Assembly: GCA_039621445.1 (NCBI GenBank)
Contig: CP154956.1
Span: 81,402,474 to 81,466,473 of the forward strand
Direction of reading: 5' to 3'
Source: Euglena gracilis
Taxonomy: Eukaryota; Euglenida; Euglenophyceae; Euglenales
DNA length: 64,000 nt
Shown here: piece after piece, positions 1-10,357 of the stretch
How the letters are laid out: each line of letters opens with the position of its first letter
Numbering within the stretch: position 1 is the first letter of the stretch
Translations under genes and position numbers: made by a program
Notes under the pieces: model-generated
The model's input: the letters and a program-made list of their open reading frames with translations, nothing else
Database searches by the model: none
What the model was told of the DNA's origin: nothing

Positions 1-107
1 TCAGCAGCCCACCCTCCGCACAGGGGGGGGGGGGGTAGAAACACCACTGGCCGATTTTGGACCAGCTGCAGCCCAGCCTCCCCCTCTGGGCGCTCTGAAT
101 CCTCAAG

Positions 108-257
108 CTAAGGCCTGGTTGCCACTGGGGCTGCGGCAGTGGCTGTCGCGGTGACTGGCCTTGGTGCAACTGGCACCGCTGTGGGTGCGCTGTTCAGGTT
201 GTTGAGCTTGTTTATCATCTGTTCGATGCTGACAGATGTGCTCGCATGGTCAAGATG
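108..257 (-). CDS. Terminal exon of a minus-strand Ala/Pro/Thr-rich protein
   Basis: Read on the minus strand from 257 to 108 this gives 49 codons and a TAG stop. It begins HLDHASTSVSIEQMINKLNN and ends in a low-complexity run rich in Ala, Thr, Pro and Val. The base just upstream (258-260) gives a CAG acceptor in phase 0. The first half has the heptad-like spacing of a short coiled coil (IEQMINKLNNLN); the tail is probably disordered. Phase 0 matches the two exons at 662-844 and 1487-1582, which supports one transcript running right to left. I do not recognise the protein family, so no function is assigned. Confidence 0.6.
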   Translation of the reverse strand, partial: HLDHASTSVSIEQMINKLNNLNSAPTAVPVAPRPVTATATAAAPVATRP

Positions 258-661
258 CTGCGGTGTGACTGACCCTCAACATTTCTCAATCCCAATGGCA
301 AATAATGCAAACAAATCCCTTTCTCAGTGTCACAGGCTCAAATGTTCGGTGCCAGTGGAACCTCAGGTCCGGTCCATCTTCTTAAACGTGGGGGGATCCG
401 AACACCCCTGTCTGAGCACTGCCCCTCCTGGGGGGGGGCAGTGCTCAAAGGCTGCCAAATAATGACAACGGGGCAGATTGTAAAAGTGTGTGGCCCACAG
501 AACTAAACCTCACAGCACTTTGCACGCAAGAGATGCATTGCTAAAAAATACGCAAAGAGGTCTGTGTGTCTGCAAACAATTGAGAGGGGTTCCGAGGAAT
601 TTCTGGAGTAAATGTTCGAAGTGGAAAACGTCCACAACTCTGAGGTCGGTGAAATCCTCAC

Positions 662-844
662 CCCTCCCCTTGTGCGGCGCAGGCGCATCTGGGCGTGTGG
701 CGGGGGCTGGGTGTGGGCGATGGCCTGCATGGCCTGGACCAGCTCCGCCTCCCGGGCGGCGGTGGCCGCCTGGGCGGACGCCAATGCCCGCAGTTCCATC
801 GCCACCCGGGACTCCTGCGCCTCCCGCAGGATGGCGTTGGCAAA
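662..844 (-). CDS. Internal coiled-coil exon, minus-strand gene
   Basis: A 183-nt phase-0/phase-0 exon, bounded on the minus strand by acceptor GATCAG and donor GTGAGG. It encodes 61 residues starting FANAILREAQESRVAMEL and ending MRLRRTRGG. The Ala/Glu/Gln/Arg-rich composition (AAREAELVQAMQAI) is typical of a helical coiled coil, followed by a short Pro/His stretch and a basic end. Codons are strongly G/C-ending, unlike the surrounding repeats. It joins in frame to the upstream exon (1487-1582) and to the terminal exon (108-257). Function unknown; probably a structural or adaptor-type helical segment. Confidence 0.65.
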
Positions 845-891
845 CTGATCAGCATCCGGCCACCGGTGGGCAGGGCAAGAAAATCTTAGCG

Positions 892-1215
892 TCGCGCGCA
901 CACACACCACACATACACACGCACCCACACCCACACCCCCACCCCCACCCCCACCCCCACCCACCAACCCACATCCACCCACCCATCCACACACGCACAC
1001 CCACCCGCACACACCACACACGCACGCACACACCCACACGCACACGCACACACACACACACGCACACACACAGCACACACCTTCCCACCCACCCCCACAC
1101 CCACCCACCCATCCACCCAAACACATAAGCGCGCGCACACACACACACGCGCGCGCGCGCACACACACACACACACGCACGCACGCACGCACGCACGCAT
1201 GCACGCACGCACGCA
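892..1215. repeat. Mixed CA/CG/CCA dinucleotide microsatellite in an intron
   Basis: About 320 bp of nearly uninterrupted alternating purine-pyrimidine sequence (CACA, CGCG, CACG and CCCA units). It lies in the intron between the minus-strand exons at 1487-1582 and 662-844. On the transcribed strand it reads as GT/GC repeats. Alternating CG/CA tracts of this length can adopt left-handed DNA in principle. The long frames that cross it on both strands are low-complexity artefacts. Confidence 0.9.
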
Positions 1216-1486
1216 CTCTCAGGGAGAGGGAGGGTGAGCTTGAGCAAATGGCATCGAGGGGTCATTTTCAATTCCATTCATTTCAAGCTCCCTCTGGCAG
1301 GGTGATCATCCATTTGGGCGACAGAATAACATCAGTGACTGCAGGGTGAGCAGCCTCCCCCACCCCCAACGTTTTCTTATGGACCCTGGGGGTCGACCTG
1401 GCCGGGCGGAACAAGGTGCTGGCCCCCAGCCCAGCCAACACCACCGAGCCCGGGCCGTCCCCCGCCTCCTCCCCGCCCCACCTCAC

Positions 1487-1582
1487 CGCCGGGAGGTGCT
1501 GCGTCCAGGCGCTGCTCTCCTGCGCCGCCTTCGCCCGCGCCAGCAGCAGCGCCTCCTGCTGCTGGTGGAGGGCCTTGGCGGC
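1487..1582 (-). CDS. Internal helical exon, minus-strand gene
   Basis: On the minus strand, acceptor CTTGGAG and donor GTGAGG enclose 96 nt, exactly 32 codons in phase 0. The product reads AAKALHQQQEALLLARAKAA and continues to SSAWTQHLPA. Ala, Gln, Glu and Lys dominate, suggesting a continuous amphipathic helix that would run on into the coiled coil of the next exon (662-844). The intron between them holds the 0.9-1.2 kb microsatellite. The acceptor AG is the least certain boundary, because the frame stays open further upstream. Confidence 0.6.
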
Positions 1583-1740
1583 CTCCAAGCAGGGCAAGGC
1601 GGTTGCCCATGGCCGCCGGGGACGTCTGCCCATCTATCCCTGGGGGTGGGGTCAGAGCAGGGCAGAGCGGGAAGGCCGGGTGGGGGAGGGGGTGGTCGAC
1701 CCCCACGGGGGTCGGCACCCACCCACCCACCCCCGGGGGT

Positions 1741-1975
1741 GGGGCCCCCCGGGGGGGGGGGGTCCCAGGAGACCAGCAACTTTTGCCTGAAAATGGCCAA
1801 AAATGCTAAAAATAGCACCCTTTTCAAAAAAATGTTCGGTGCCTTTGGCACTGAAAAAGATATACCCACCAGCCGCTACTCCACCCCCCCGGGGGGGGGA
1901 GGGGGTCCAAGGGACCCACCCCCCCTACCCCCCCCCCCGGGAGAGGGGTCCAAGGCTATAAAAAAAAACCCCTGA
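1741..1975. mobile_element. Hairpin-core short element, ends not resolved
   Basis: G/C tracts flank a core with GGTCCCAGGAGACC, CTGAAAATGGCC, a hairpin TGCCTTTGGCA and then GATATACCCACC. This order matches the cores at 20450-20560 and 52590-52680. The right side ends in AAAAAAAACCCCTG, the CCTG terminus of the hAT-like group, but I could not find a matching CAGG end or a target duplication. It lies in an intron of the minus-strand gene. Confidence 0.5.
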
Positions 1976-2159
1976 CCCCCACCCACCATGCAGGGGGTGG
2001 GGGGGGGGTCTACCCCCCACCCACCACCCGGCTGTTTGGCCGAGTCCCATTCTGCCCTGGTCAGAGCCCCAAAACCAGCAACAACCCTGGGGGGGGGGGG
2101 GTTCGCACCCCAGGGAATGAAACTGGACCCCTTGAGCAGTGCTGTGACCCCCTATCTCC

Positions 2160-2325
2160 GCAGGCAAATTTCAATGCTTCAAAAACTGAACTGAGCTGAA
2201 CTGAACTGACAACTGCTTGCATCCCCCTCTGATTTTGGACAAACAAATTCACCAGTTCGGTGGGGGATAGCTTGGGGTTGGGTTGCGGGTTGGTGGATGA
2301 GTTTGACACAGTGGGGGGGGGGATA
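2160..2325 (-). CDS. Probable exon of the minus-strand gene, boundaries uncertain
   Basis: After a CATTCAG acceptor (2326-2332) the minus strand is open in a frame reading SNSSTNPQPNPKLSPTELVN and onward to a hydrophobic/Gln stretch (VNLFVQNQRGMQAVVSSVQL). A second frame would give a Pro-rich peptide that ends at a good donor, GTGAAT, near 2247-2252. Both compositions suit the rest of this gene, so coding status is likelier than the exact frame. Transcript data would settle which frame and donor are used. Confidence 0.4.
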
Positions 2326-2435
2326 CTGAATGGTGTTTTTTCTCAGGGGGAAAAATCCTTAATTCTCGCGCGTTGTTTTGGGGACGTTTCACACCCATGA
2401 AATTGCAGAACAATATCTTTCACAACAGCCTTAAC

Positions 2436-2501
2436 GCTTCATCTCCTCTGCAAGCCTCGTTTCCCTTTCTGTGCGAGCCTTGGTCTCCAGCAGACCAGGT
2501 T
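2436..2501 (-). CDS. Charged helical exon, minus-strand gene
   Basis: From acceptor ATCCCAG to donor GTTAAG the minus strand encodes PGLLETKARTERETRLAEEM plus one further lysine, a highly charged helical sequence with heptad spacing. The frame stays open upstream to about 2560, so the exon may start earlier. A TAA follows immediately if the donor is not used, which would make this a short terminal exon instead. It lies between other minus-strand exons of similar helical type. Confidence 0.45.
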
Positions 2502-2673
2502 CTGGGATACAAACTGCACAAACGAAGTGCAAAACAGAGCGCATTGTTGCAAAGCCAGTCGGGTGTTTCCTTCTGCCTCAAAGGATGGGAACAACTGAAA
2601 GAGCGATGGAAAAAGACTGAAGAGCTGAAACACAACAATTCTCTGGTCCATGAGCAAACTTTTAACTATTCAC

Positions 2674-2850
2674 CCGCTGAGTCCCCCAAGGGAGGTGGTG
2701 CTCGTCTCTTTCATAAAAAAGGGTTTCGAAATCTGCAGTTCAAGAACCAGTCTGTGCGCTCGCTCATCCTGGGCAGCTAGGGCTTCTTTCAAAGTCATCA
2801 CTTTGACAGTGCTTGGCTGTTCAATCCCAGCCGAGCTCGATGAGGCTCCC
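2674..2850 (-). CDS. Ser-rich then coiled-coil exon, minus-strand gene
   Basis: The minus strand is open from about 2850. It reads SSSSAGIEQPSTVKVMTLKE, then ALAAQDERAHRLVLELQ, then a basic/Ser segment, ending at a GTGAAT donor near 2668-2673. The change from a serine-rich linker to an Ala/Gln/Arg/Leu helix resembles the other exons of this gene. An in-frame TGA further upstream limits the exon, so the 5' acceptor must lie between about 2880 and 2840. The phase does not join cleanly to 2436-2501 with the donors I can see, so one boundary is probably wrong. Confidence 0.45.
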
Positions 2851-3345
2851 GACAGAAAAACACATGCTTCATCAAAACAAAAGCGTCACCTAATTTGCCA
2901 TCACCTCCCCAAAGATCATCTGTAACCCCTAAATAAAATAACTAACCCCCAAACAACATGCCCCCAATTGATATACCCCCCTAATTGGCCTGAAACTTCG
3001 GCTGGGCAACCAAATATACCCGCACACCTGTTAATGAAAGCAAGGAAGGAGGAAACTGAAACAGCACCTTTTAATAATTGGTTCAACAAAATTGAGTCAA
3101 TATAAATGTCAAAAAAAATAAAACTACAGCAAGATGAAAAGAAATCTGATATTATTTTGGGTTTGGGGATCTTTATATGAGTTAAAAATTGCCCAAAGGA
3201 TCCCCCATCCTGAAACTTCGAATGCCCAAATAATATACACCCCAACAGCCGCCTCCCCACACACCCGGAAGGGAATCAAATCGAGCAGAAACCCGAGGGT
3301 TTTTCCTTTTTGAGGGTCTCCTCGGGCTAAAAAAAAAAGTCCCTG

Positions 3346-3387
<42 letters not shown>
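3346..3387. repeat. ATC trinucleotide microsatellite
   Basis: About fourteen uninterrupted ATC units. It directly abuts the left end of the TIR element at 3391-3698 and follows a sequence ending AAAAAAGTCCCTG, so it lies between two element ends. Confidence 0.95.
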
Positions 3388-3388
<1 letters not shown>

Positions 3389-3390
3389 CC

Positions 3391-3698
3391 TACCGGGGGG
3401 GGGGGGATTTTTGTGCTAGAGAAATTTTGCGGCGACATATTTTGCGGGCGACAAATTTTGCGGGAATCCTTAAAAATGTCTGGAAATATTTCGCGGGATT
3501 TTCTTCTGCAAATTTTTGGTTGAACATCGTGAGCAGGTGAATGGGAACACATGGACAGACGCAGGCCAATATTTGCAGGAAAAATTTCGCGGGATTCCTT
3601 AAAAATGTCCGGAAATATTTCGCGGGATTTGCTTCCGCGAAATTTGTCCGTGCAAATTTTTTTTTCTCTAGGGCAAAAAATTCCCCCCCCCCCCGGTA
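3391..3698. mobile_element. 308-bp TIR element with TACCGGGG ends
   Basis: The left end TACCGGGGGGGGGGATTTTT and the stretch after it (to about GCTAGAGAAA) are matched in inverted orientation by the right end (TTTCTCTAGGGCAAAAAATT, poly-C, GGTA), giving imperfect inverted repeats of about 35 bp. The inside is built from repeats of the word TTCGCGGGATT, also in inverted arrangement, so the whole element can fold back. No convincing target duplication is visible. It carries no plausible gene. Confidence 0.7.
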
Positions 3699-3786
3699 TT
3701 TGGTGGCTGATTATTTTTTCAAATCCGAACAAAACTACCACTAGGCACTACATGGTGGTGTGTTTCTGCGCAGGACGCCCCCGACG

Positions 3787-4001
3787 TCCACCATCCGCGC
3801 CACCCGACTCGGCTGCGGCAAATCGGAGGCGACACCCATCCCTGCCGCGCCACCCGGTGCAGGCACCGGGTTTGCCGTCGTGGTGGGGGAGCGCACGTTA
3901 GGCGGCACCAGGATCGGATAAGCTATAAGATGAGCGGCCCATCCAATCCTGGGCGGAGGGGTGCCTTGTTGGGCGGGAGGGGTCATCGGGGGGGTCTGCC
4001 A
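3787..4001 (-). CDS. Pro-rich exon on the minus strand
   Basis: After a GGGCAG acceptor the minus strand reads WQTPPMTPPAQQGTPPPRIG, a short hydrophobic stretch (AAHLIAYPILVPP) and then a Thr/Pro/Ala-rich part ending VARMVDVGGV. The frame stays open to a TAG at 3741-3743, so this may be a terminal exon, or it may splice at one of several weak GTGG donors. Composition fits the Pro/Gln-rich exons at 7260-7349 and 7917-7976 upstream on the same strand. Confidence 0.5.
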
Positions 4002-4139
4002 CTGCCCAGCAGAGTAGCTCAAGGACAGGGCAGCACAGGACAGTGGAAGGAAGGGTTACCTGCACCAAGGGGGTGGGGGCAATAGGCATCATTTTTCAAA
4101 AGCGTCTTAAAAACTGGGGGGGGACCCTGAGAAAACAGC

Positions 4140-4700
4140 CTAATTACCTGGCCAAAGTGCCTTAAAAACCTTTCAGAATAACTCAGTTCTGGGAAAAGCT
4201 TTGAATTCCTACAAAAATAAAGTGCAAAATCTCGGCAAAAACAAACCAACTCCAGGTGAAAAAAAAATGGTTTCTGGCATCGCTAAAGCATTGGCTATCC
4301 ACCCAAAACCCAAAATGACTTTCAACCTGGACCAACGTTGGTTCGATGCCCGTACGGCTCTTGATCGCCCTTGGAAAATAATGCAATTTTGGGTCATTTG
4401 AATTCTTTTTTAGATGAAAATTCTTCATGATGACCGTAGAATGACCCAAAAATTGGCAAAAATGGTCAGAATTGGTCCAAAAAAATCCAGAATTGCAAAA
4501 TGGACAAAAATTGGCAAAAAAAAAATGGCTTCAAATGGGCAAAAACGCAGCCTCCACCAACGATGAACTTGATATTGAAAAGAGATTGACGGAGAAATTG
4601 CTTTTGCATTGCAAGGATGTGGCTCGGGTCATTCTCCTGTGAGTCACACGGCTGGCCGATGCTCGCCGACAGCGCGCTCCCCTAAAGTTGGTTTTACCAC
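4140..4700. repeat. Dispersed repeat shared with 9.0-9.3 kb and 42.1-42.4 kb
   Basis: The part at about 4140-4330 (TCTCGGCAAAAACAAACCAA and its surroundings) recurs in inverted orientation at about 9060-9290. The part at about 4440-4690 (ATGACCCAAAAAT, then a CGATGAAC motif, then GTGAGTCACACGGCTGGCCGA) recurs in direct orientation at about 42170-42435. No intact gene is seen. The sequence is AT-rich with repeated AAAATTGGCAAAAATGG words. Confidence 0.7.
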
Positions 4701-7150
4701 GTGCCTTGCCATTTCAACAGATGGCGCAATCACCCAACCCATTCTGCAGTGGATGCGTTCCACCGACCGTTGTCACACATCCGTTGCTGATCCTCATCCA
4801 CTTTTGGAGCAAAACCAGAGCCCCTCCCCTTTAGCAAGAGCAAGAGGGCCCTGATTGCGAAAACTCGGGAAATAGACATTCCCATTTTGTGATTGCCACC
4901 TCTTGGGGCCGCATCATGGATCGCTTGTTTGAACACATTTCCCAAAAAAGTGCAAAATCTGGGTTTGGGTGACGTATGGGCACTGGTTCTTGTGGACAAA
5001 GCCCCTCAACATATTTAGAACGCTCTTGACCAAAGAGTGGTTCTGAAAATGTTGCCAAAAATTCTTAAAAATTTTAAAGCCTTTAAAAAACCTTAAAAAT
5101 TTTAAATTTTCGCCTTAAAAAGTAATGCTGGCTGGAAACCTTGAAAAAAAGATATGCAAAAAATGCACAAAAATGCAAAATGTCTGGGAAACTGGCTAAT
5201 GTGAATAAAACAGGCTCCGCCCACCATCGCCAATGGCTAATTAGTGACAGTGATCAGTGATAAAGTGGTCACTAATTTGAACAGATTAATGTACCTGACC
5301 CCCCTTGCCTACCGACCAGGTTCCTACAACTCCAGACCGGGGGAGGGGGGGTCATATGTTCGGGTGCCAAAAAAAAGACTTTTTCCCCAGGTCACAAACA
5401 ACCCCCGGGCAGGGGGGGCATATGCACCCGTGGTTGGTAGGCAAAGGGGGCGTGGGTCAGGCTTCTTTTTACCAACCCCAGGGGGAAGGGGGTTCCTTGT
5501 GCTATGTATGGGGTGCCTGCCCATAGCAGGCACACACCCCGGGGGGGGGGTCAGTTTTGGACCCCGGTGGCTGCCAACCCAGCCAAATTTCCTTTGAAAA
5601 TGGCCATTTCGGGCCTCGGCGCCTGCGGCGCCGGTGTGCAAAAGCACTACCCACCCCAAAACCCGACCCCAGGGTTGAAAATGCCAAACCCCCCTGCCTG
5701 CCCATAGCACCCCCCCTGTGTGCACTGTGGCTGTTTTTTTGGTGCCTTTTATCCCTTCTTCTGGCCTGGCGCTGTTGTTCGCCTCTGGCTCATTTTGTCT
5801 GTGTATGTGGAGGTGGCCGGAGCCTGGCGGGACTTACCTTGTTTACGTCGCCGGCACCCCCCCCCGGCATAGCACCCCCCCCCCCCGGGGAGGTTCACAC
5901 TTCCTTAAAAAGCAGCCTGGCACAGGTAAAACAAAACATTCAAAATGTAAATTTAAACTGCAACACGTGAAAAATGCATACATACACAAAAAATGCGAAA
6001 AATGTCAATTTCAAAAAAAGGCAATAAAATGCTCAAAATATCCCCCCTGCCCGCATCAATCTGGGAATTGAACCCATCAGCTGCTGCAACACCACCGGAG
6101 GGGATTTTCTGTGCAACCCCAGACACGGGGGACGTCGTTGCCACCAACTTGGCCACCTCTGGGGCAGGGCTGACGCTGTGGCCCTCTTTCGCATACAAGA
6201 GACCCTGTGTGAAGGTGGAGAGATTGTCAAAGAAAAATGATGCAGCCATTTGAACACCCCGTGATGGCATATTTTTGGGGTGCATTTTTTGGCCTTTCTG
6301 TTTTTTTCTTGAAAATCAATGTTTTGAAATCTTCCTGAAAATGTAGCAAAAATCAAGAGAAATGCCTGGAGACCTAGAATGAACCCCTTGAAACGCCCTG
6401 TCCAACTTGACTTTGTTGTTCCCCATTTCCACATGCAGCCAGAGTTATACATAGCAGCATTGTTGCATTGCACCCATCATTCGGATGCCATGGGCAACGT
6501 TGCACACACTCAGCAGTGTCATGTTGGAAAGGGGATAAACATGGACGGGTTTCACCCCCCGATCAACTGGGTTCCTACAACCCCCGACCGGGGGATCGTC
6601 ATACACACTGCCTCCCTACAACCCCCAACCAGGGAGAAACCTCTGTATCCGCCAGTTTTATTCAGGTCACGTGGGACAGGGTATTAAATGAGAGGGGGGA
6701 GGGGGAGGCGGTGGTCCTGAACCCCATCCCCCCAGGGGAGAGGGGGTCGTCTCCCCTCCCTGGGGTAAATAAAAAAAAATTAGCTGAAACGCCAGAGAAA
6801 AATTTTGAGGGGCTTCAAAAACTGCCGGTCTGCCGGTCCGAAGCACCGGGGAAGGAAAACTTTTTGGTTCCAGGGGGACCCCCCTCGGCCTGGTGGGGGG
6901 AGAGGGTGGTGGTTGGGGGGGTCCCCCCCCAGCGGCCAAACAACAATCCCCTCAAAAAATGCTACCAAAAGCAGTTGGCCCCCTGATTAGAAAGTGTTTT
7001 GAGGGCGCAAGGGGGAGGCAGTCCCCCCTATGCGAGGACGAAGGCCAAAATAAATCCTTCCCAAAATTGCCAATAAAAAATCTTTCCCTTCAAATCCTGA
7101 ATTGAGACCCGGGTGAGCATTGAGAGATAACACCTTAGATTGGGTGTTTC
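4701..7150. other. No supported gene; relics of G/C-tract elements
   Basis: I find no exon with convincing splice sites. The stretch contains hairpin-core relics, for example around 5540-5660 with GGCGCCTGCGGCGCC beside AAAATGGCC. It also has several copies of the CCTACAAC...GACCGGGGG word near 5320 and 6570-6640 that belong to the GACCGGGG element group, and AT-rich TTAAAAATTTTAAA stretches near 5060-5110. Confidence 0.5.
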
Positions 7151-7225
7151 ACCAACTGGTTGGCCGACTACCAAAATGGGGTTCGTCTAATTGACCGACC
7201 TTAAAAGGTCGGCCGACCAACCACT
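7151..7225. repeat. Palindromic GGTTGGCCGAC units
   Basis: Repeated short palindrome-like words (TGGTTGGCCGACTACC, AAGGTCGGCCGACCAACC) form an inverted arrangement over about 75 bp. They resemble the GTCGGCCGAC ends of the element at 15979-16876, so this is probably a remnant end of that group. Confidence 0.6.
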
Positions 7226-7259
7226 CAAGCAACCACAAATTGTCCGTTGAAGGACAAAC

Positions 7260-7349
7260 CTGTGGAGTCGGTGATGTGTTTTTGCTTGACGATGCGGCGG
7301 AATAGTACTCTCCCTGCCCCGGGGTTGATGCCAGACTTCTGTGGGCCTC
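7260..7349 (-). CDS. Ser/Thr/Ala-rich exon, minus strand
   Basis: Exactly 30 codons in phase 0/0, between acceptor CTGTAAG and donor CAG/GTTTGT on the minus strand. The product reads EAHRSLASTPGQGEYYSAAS and continues SSKNTSPTPQ. It is a low-complexity Ser/Thr/Pro/Gln segment with a pair of tyrosines, typical of a disordered region. Phase and composition allow direct joining to the exon at 7917-7976 upstream. It is probably an upstream exon of the gene ending at 108, although the intervening 3 kb is repeat-filled and the link is inferred. Confidence 0.6.
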
Positions 7350-7916
7350 CTTACAGGGCAGTCAACAGGGAATTTCTTAAGCCGGAGGGTACCCTACCCC
7401 CGGGGGGGGGGGGGGTCCAGCCAGCCAGCAGCTCAAATCCAGCCAGCAGCCCGAATTCGGGCTGGGAGCCCCCCCCCCCGGGGGTCGACTGAAATAAAGT
7501 CGGGTCCAGCCCGGCCGGAGGCCGGGCCAGCCGGCCGCCTGCCGGCCGCAGGCTGGCCAGCCAACTGGGCTGCCCAGCTCACCTATCCCTGCATTTTTCC
7601 CCCTCACCACAGTTTCCTCCATCACAGCCCCCAGCCTTGACCTAGCTCCATCCACCAAAATGTCGAAAATGGCAAAAATGTGTTAGAAATTTTTGTTTTT
7701 CTCCGACCCAGCCCAGCCCAGCCCCCTCCAGCCCCGGACCCCCCCCTCCCCCCCACCCCCCCCCCGGGGGGGGGGGTCCAGCCAGCAGCTCAAACCAGCC
7801 AGCAGCCTTTTGCCAGCCGGAGGCTGGACCCCCCCCCCCGGGGGGGGTCCTTAAGAAATTCCCTGGCAGTCAAACAGAAGCATGGATGGAAATGATGGAC
7901 TGACAGGCATGCTTAC

Positions 7917-7976
7917 CACAGAGCCAAATTGTGTGCTTGTCTGGAATAAGCTTGCAGAGGAAACTGCCTTGGCGTC
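7917..7976 (-). CDS. Short Ser/Thr/Gln exon, minus strand
   Basis: A 60-nt exon with strong splice signals on the minus strand: acceptor TTTCCATTCCGCAG and donor GTAAGC. It encodes DAKAVSSASLFQTSTQFGSV in phase 0/0. The opposite strand is also open here, so frame alone is not decisive; the paired splice sites and the match in phase with 7260-7349 decide it. Function unknown; probably part of the same disordered region. Confidence 0.6.
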
Positions 7977-8399
7977 CTGCGGAATGGAAATGAACATGCC
8001 TGACAGGAATTTACAAGGAAACAATTTGTCCAAAATCCTTTCTCCTGTGTTTTATGCACCCCGTTGCCCACGACCAGGAGGGGGGGGGGGGCAACACCCC
8101 CTCCTAATATCGAACCCTGGAAAAAGGGTGGTGGCTGGAAAAAAAGTGCTGAAGCCCTTGGTGGGGTACCTCCTGCACCTGCATCCACGCATATATTTGC
8201 ATAACATCCATTATAGCACCAACGTCCACTCAGTCCGCTTTTGACCACTTTTGGACATTTACCCTCGGGCATGTGGCACCTGTGACTGGGTCACAGGTGC
8301 CACATAGAGAACCATTAATTGGTCTAGGGTGCCCATTTGGGCACCAGTGAACTGATCTGTTGAACGGTTTTCATATTGCCGGGGCAGGAGGGGGGTTCT

Positions 8400-8579
8400 G
8401 AGTCAAAAAGATGCCTGAGGCAAACTTTTCAGTTGCTTGGTACCAAAGCTGTGAAATGTGGCGGTATTTGAGGCTAAAATGGCTGTGAGCCTTCAAATGG
8501 TTTGGATGGTTCTGGTTGTGAAGCCAGAGCTCCCAACCACAGTCCACGTCCCAGGAACCGGGTACACCTGAATTGGTGT
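8400..8579 (-). CDS. Candidate exon, minus strand (weak)
   Basis: Downstream of a pyrimidine-rich acceptor (CTACCCCAG) the minus strand is open for about 60 codons, beginning TNSGVPGSWDVDCGWELWLH. It has a Trp/His-rich composition unlike the neighbouring Ser/Pro exons. A second frame is open for about 28 codons. No donor was identified with confidence, and part of the sequence (GAAGCCAGAGC) resembles a word found in repeats elsewhere, so this could be repeat-derived. Confidence 0.25.
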
Positions 8580-9990
8580 CTGGGGTAGGAGGGGTGGGTG
8601 GGTGGGTCTGGGGCCGGTATGCGTTTCGACAAAAAGAGCTGGAGGGAATTTTTTTTGGGATATGCCGTCCCACGCCAGGCTGGATGAGTGGGCGGACCCC
8701 CCTGGAGGGTGTTTAAAAAAGCCTGGTTTGCCCACAGTTGGAAAAACATTTGCCTGAAAGCGTAAAATTTTTCGCCCACAGCTTTCGAATGCATTTGTCC
8801 AGAGCTCCAAAAACCTTTGCACTGCATCCCGAAAATATTGGCATTTTATCACCAGAATGTTCGCATTCCACCTTGTATTTTTTGCTCAATTGTAAGAAGC
8901 ACTGGTTATCAATCCATTTTTTTTCCTTTTCCCAGATGTTCCCAGACGGATGCCATTCCATTTTTCCTAGGTCCAGGCAGGCATTATTCTTTTTAATTAG
9001 GCATTATTCTTTTGAATTTAAGGCTTTTCGTGGTTTTTAAAAGAATTTTGAAATTGCGGTCAAAGAGCCATCTGGCGACTTTTTTGGGTGTTGGGTGGAT
9101 AGACAATGTTCCAGCGATGGCAGAAACCATTTTTTCCCGGAGTTGGCTTGGTTTTGCCGAGATTTCACAACTTCGTTTTTGTTCGAAATTCGAAAATTTT
9201 CCAGAACCAATTCTTTTCCTTCAAGGTTTCCTTAAGGATTTTTAAGGTTTTTAAGGCATTTTGGCCAAAAAAAATTTTGAGGTGTTTTTAAAGCTTTTTA
9301 AGGCCTATAAATAATGCCTCGGGCAGAAAATCGGTCAGACCGCGCCACTGTTTGGGTGGGTGGGGGTGTCCCCCCCCCACCTGTTATCATTTCAGGTCAA
9401 TTTTATTCCATTTTGGGTATTTTGGGGACTTCTCAATTTTCGACCCCCGGACGCCCTAACCGGCACGCTGATTCTGGGGCACCGGTTCGGGCAGGAAATT
9501 TCCCTCCCGAACTGCCATCCCGGACACCGCTTCGATCCGGGCATGAATCAGAGCCCCCATACAATTTCAAATGAATCTATGGACCCAACATTTTTTTGCA
9601 ATTAATTGTATTAATTTAAATTAAATTAATTAGATTAATTAATGTAATTGTATTAATTTTTCGTGGGAGACCCCAGGTGGACGTTTGGGGGAAAAAAGTG
9701 GCTGGATGACCCAAAGGGGGAGGGGGTCCTCTCAGCCTGAAGAAATTGATGAGTCACACATTACATGAGTCACGTGAGGCACATACAAACCTGTGCCCAA
9801 GGTGAAGATACATTGGTGCGGCTCCCAAGTTGTCCATAAGGGGCCTGAAGGGGAGATGAAGGGAGTTGAAATGAAACAAATTGAACCGAGAACATTGAAC
9901 CAGAATTCAGAACAGTCATCTTTGAAAAATTGTTGCTTTTTTGCCTGAAGAACGGGAGAGTCAAAACTGGGGGGTTAATCCTACCCAGTT
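8580..9990. other. No supported gene; AT-rich repeats
   Basis: Contains the inverted copy (about 9040-9300) of the repeat at 4140-4330, a right-hand element end near 8715-8727 (TTTAAAAAAGCCTG), and an AT-rich block of TTAATTAATTAATT-like words at 9600-9660. Open frames here lack splice context. Confidence 0.5.
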
Positions 9991-9992
9991 GG

Positions 9993-10254
9993 TACCCCCC
10001 CCCCCAAGTCGTATGACCGGGTTCCTGCAACCTGTGACCGGGGGGGGGGGGGGGTCATAACACCCCCATAACCTGCAACCTGTGACCGGGGGGTGGTCGT
10101 AAATGAGGTGGCGATCATAGGTAAGGTGGTGTTAAATTTTTCGCAACCTGCAACCTGTGACCGGGGGGGGTCATAACACCCCCATGACCTGCAACCTGTG
10201 ACCGGGGGGGTGGTCGTAAATGAGGGGTGGTCGTACAACTGGGGGGGGGGGGGA
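9993..10254. mobile_element. GACCGGGG element, copy 1
   Basis: Starts TACCCCCCCCCC, followed by GTCGTATGACCGGGTTCCTG. The word CCTGCAACCTGTGACCGGGG occurs four times in direct order. It ends with GTCGTACAACTGGGGGG, the inverted match of the start. Related copies lie at 51530-51696, 60924-61539 and, partly, at 58450-58510. No gene is inside this copy. Confidence 0.7.
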
Positions 10255-10269
10255 AGGTCGGATTTTTTA

Positions 10270-10357
10270 GGGTTATTTGAAGGAATAGGGTCAGGGCAAC
10301 ATGGCCGTGTTGCGCAACATGGCCATGTTGCCCTAACCCTACTCCTTCAAATAACCC
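10270..10357. mobile_element. 88-bp foldback element
   Basis: GGGTTATTTGAAGGAATAGG at the left is matched in inverted order by CTACTCCTTCAAATAACCCC at the right. A CAACATGGCC...GGCCATGTTG inner stem lies between them. Related copies are at 20156-20244 and 30360-30609, and a half copy lies at 25376-25410. Confidence 0.8.

Noticed and set aside
503-1216. A Cys/Val/Arg-rich minus-strand frame of more than 200 codons
   Set aside because: Most of it is translation of the CA/CG microsatellite. Only 662-844 is supported as an exon.
1600-1975. A complete hAT-like element in the minus-strand gene
   Set aside because: Only the right CCTG terminus and the hairpin core are present. No left CAGG end with a matching 8-mer was found, so only a partial element is annotated.
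2373-2780. A plus-strand open frame of 135 codons
   Set aside because: The minus strand over the same bases gives coiled-coil exons with splice sites and the composition of the neighbouring minus-strand exons; the plus frame is taken as its shadow.
9600-9660. An AT-rich replication origin or matrix attachment site
   Set aside because: TTAATTAA words alone are not evidence; no further motif supports it.
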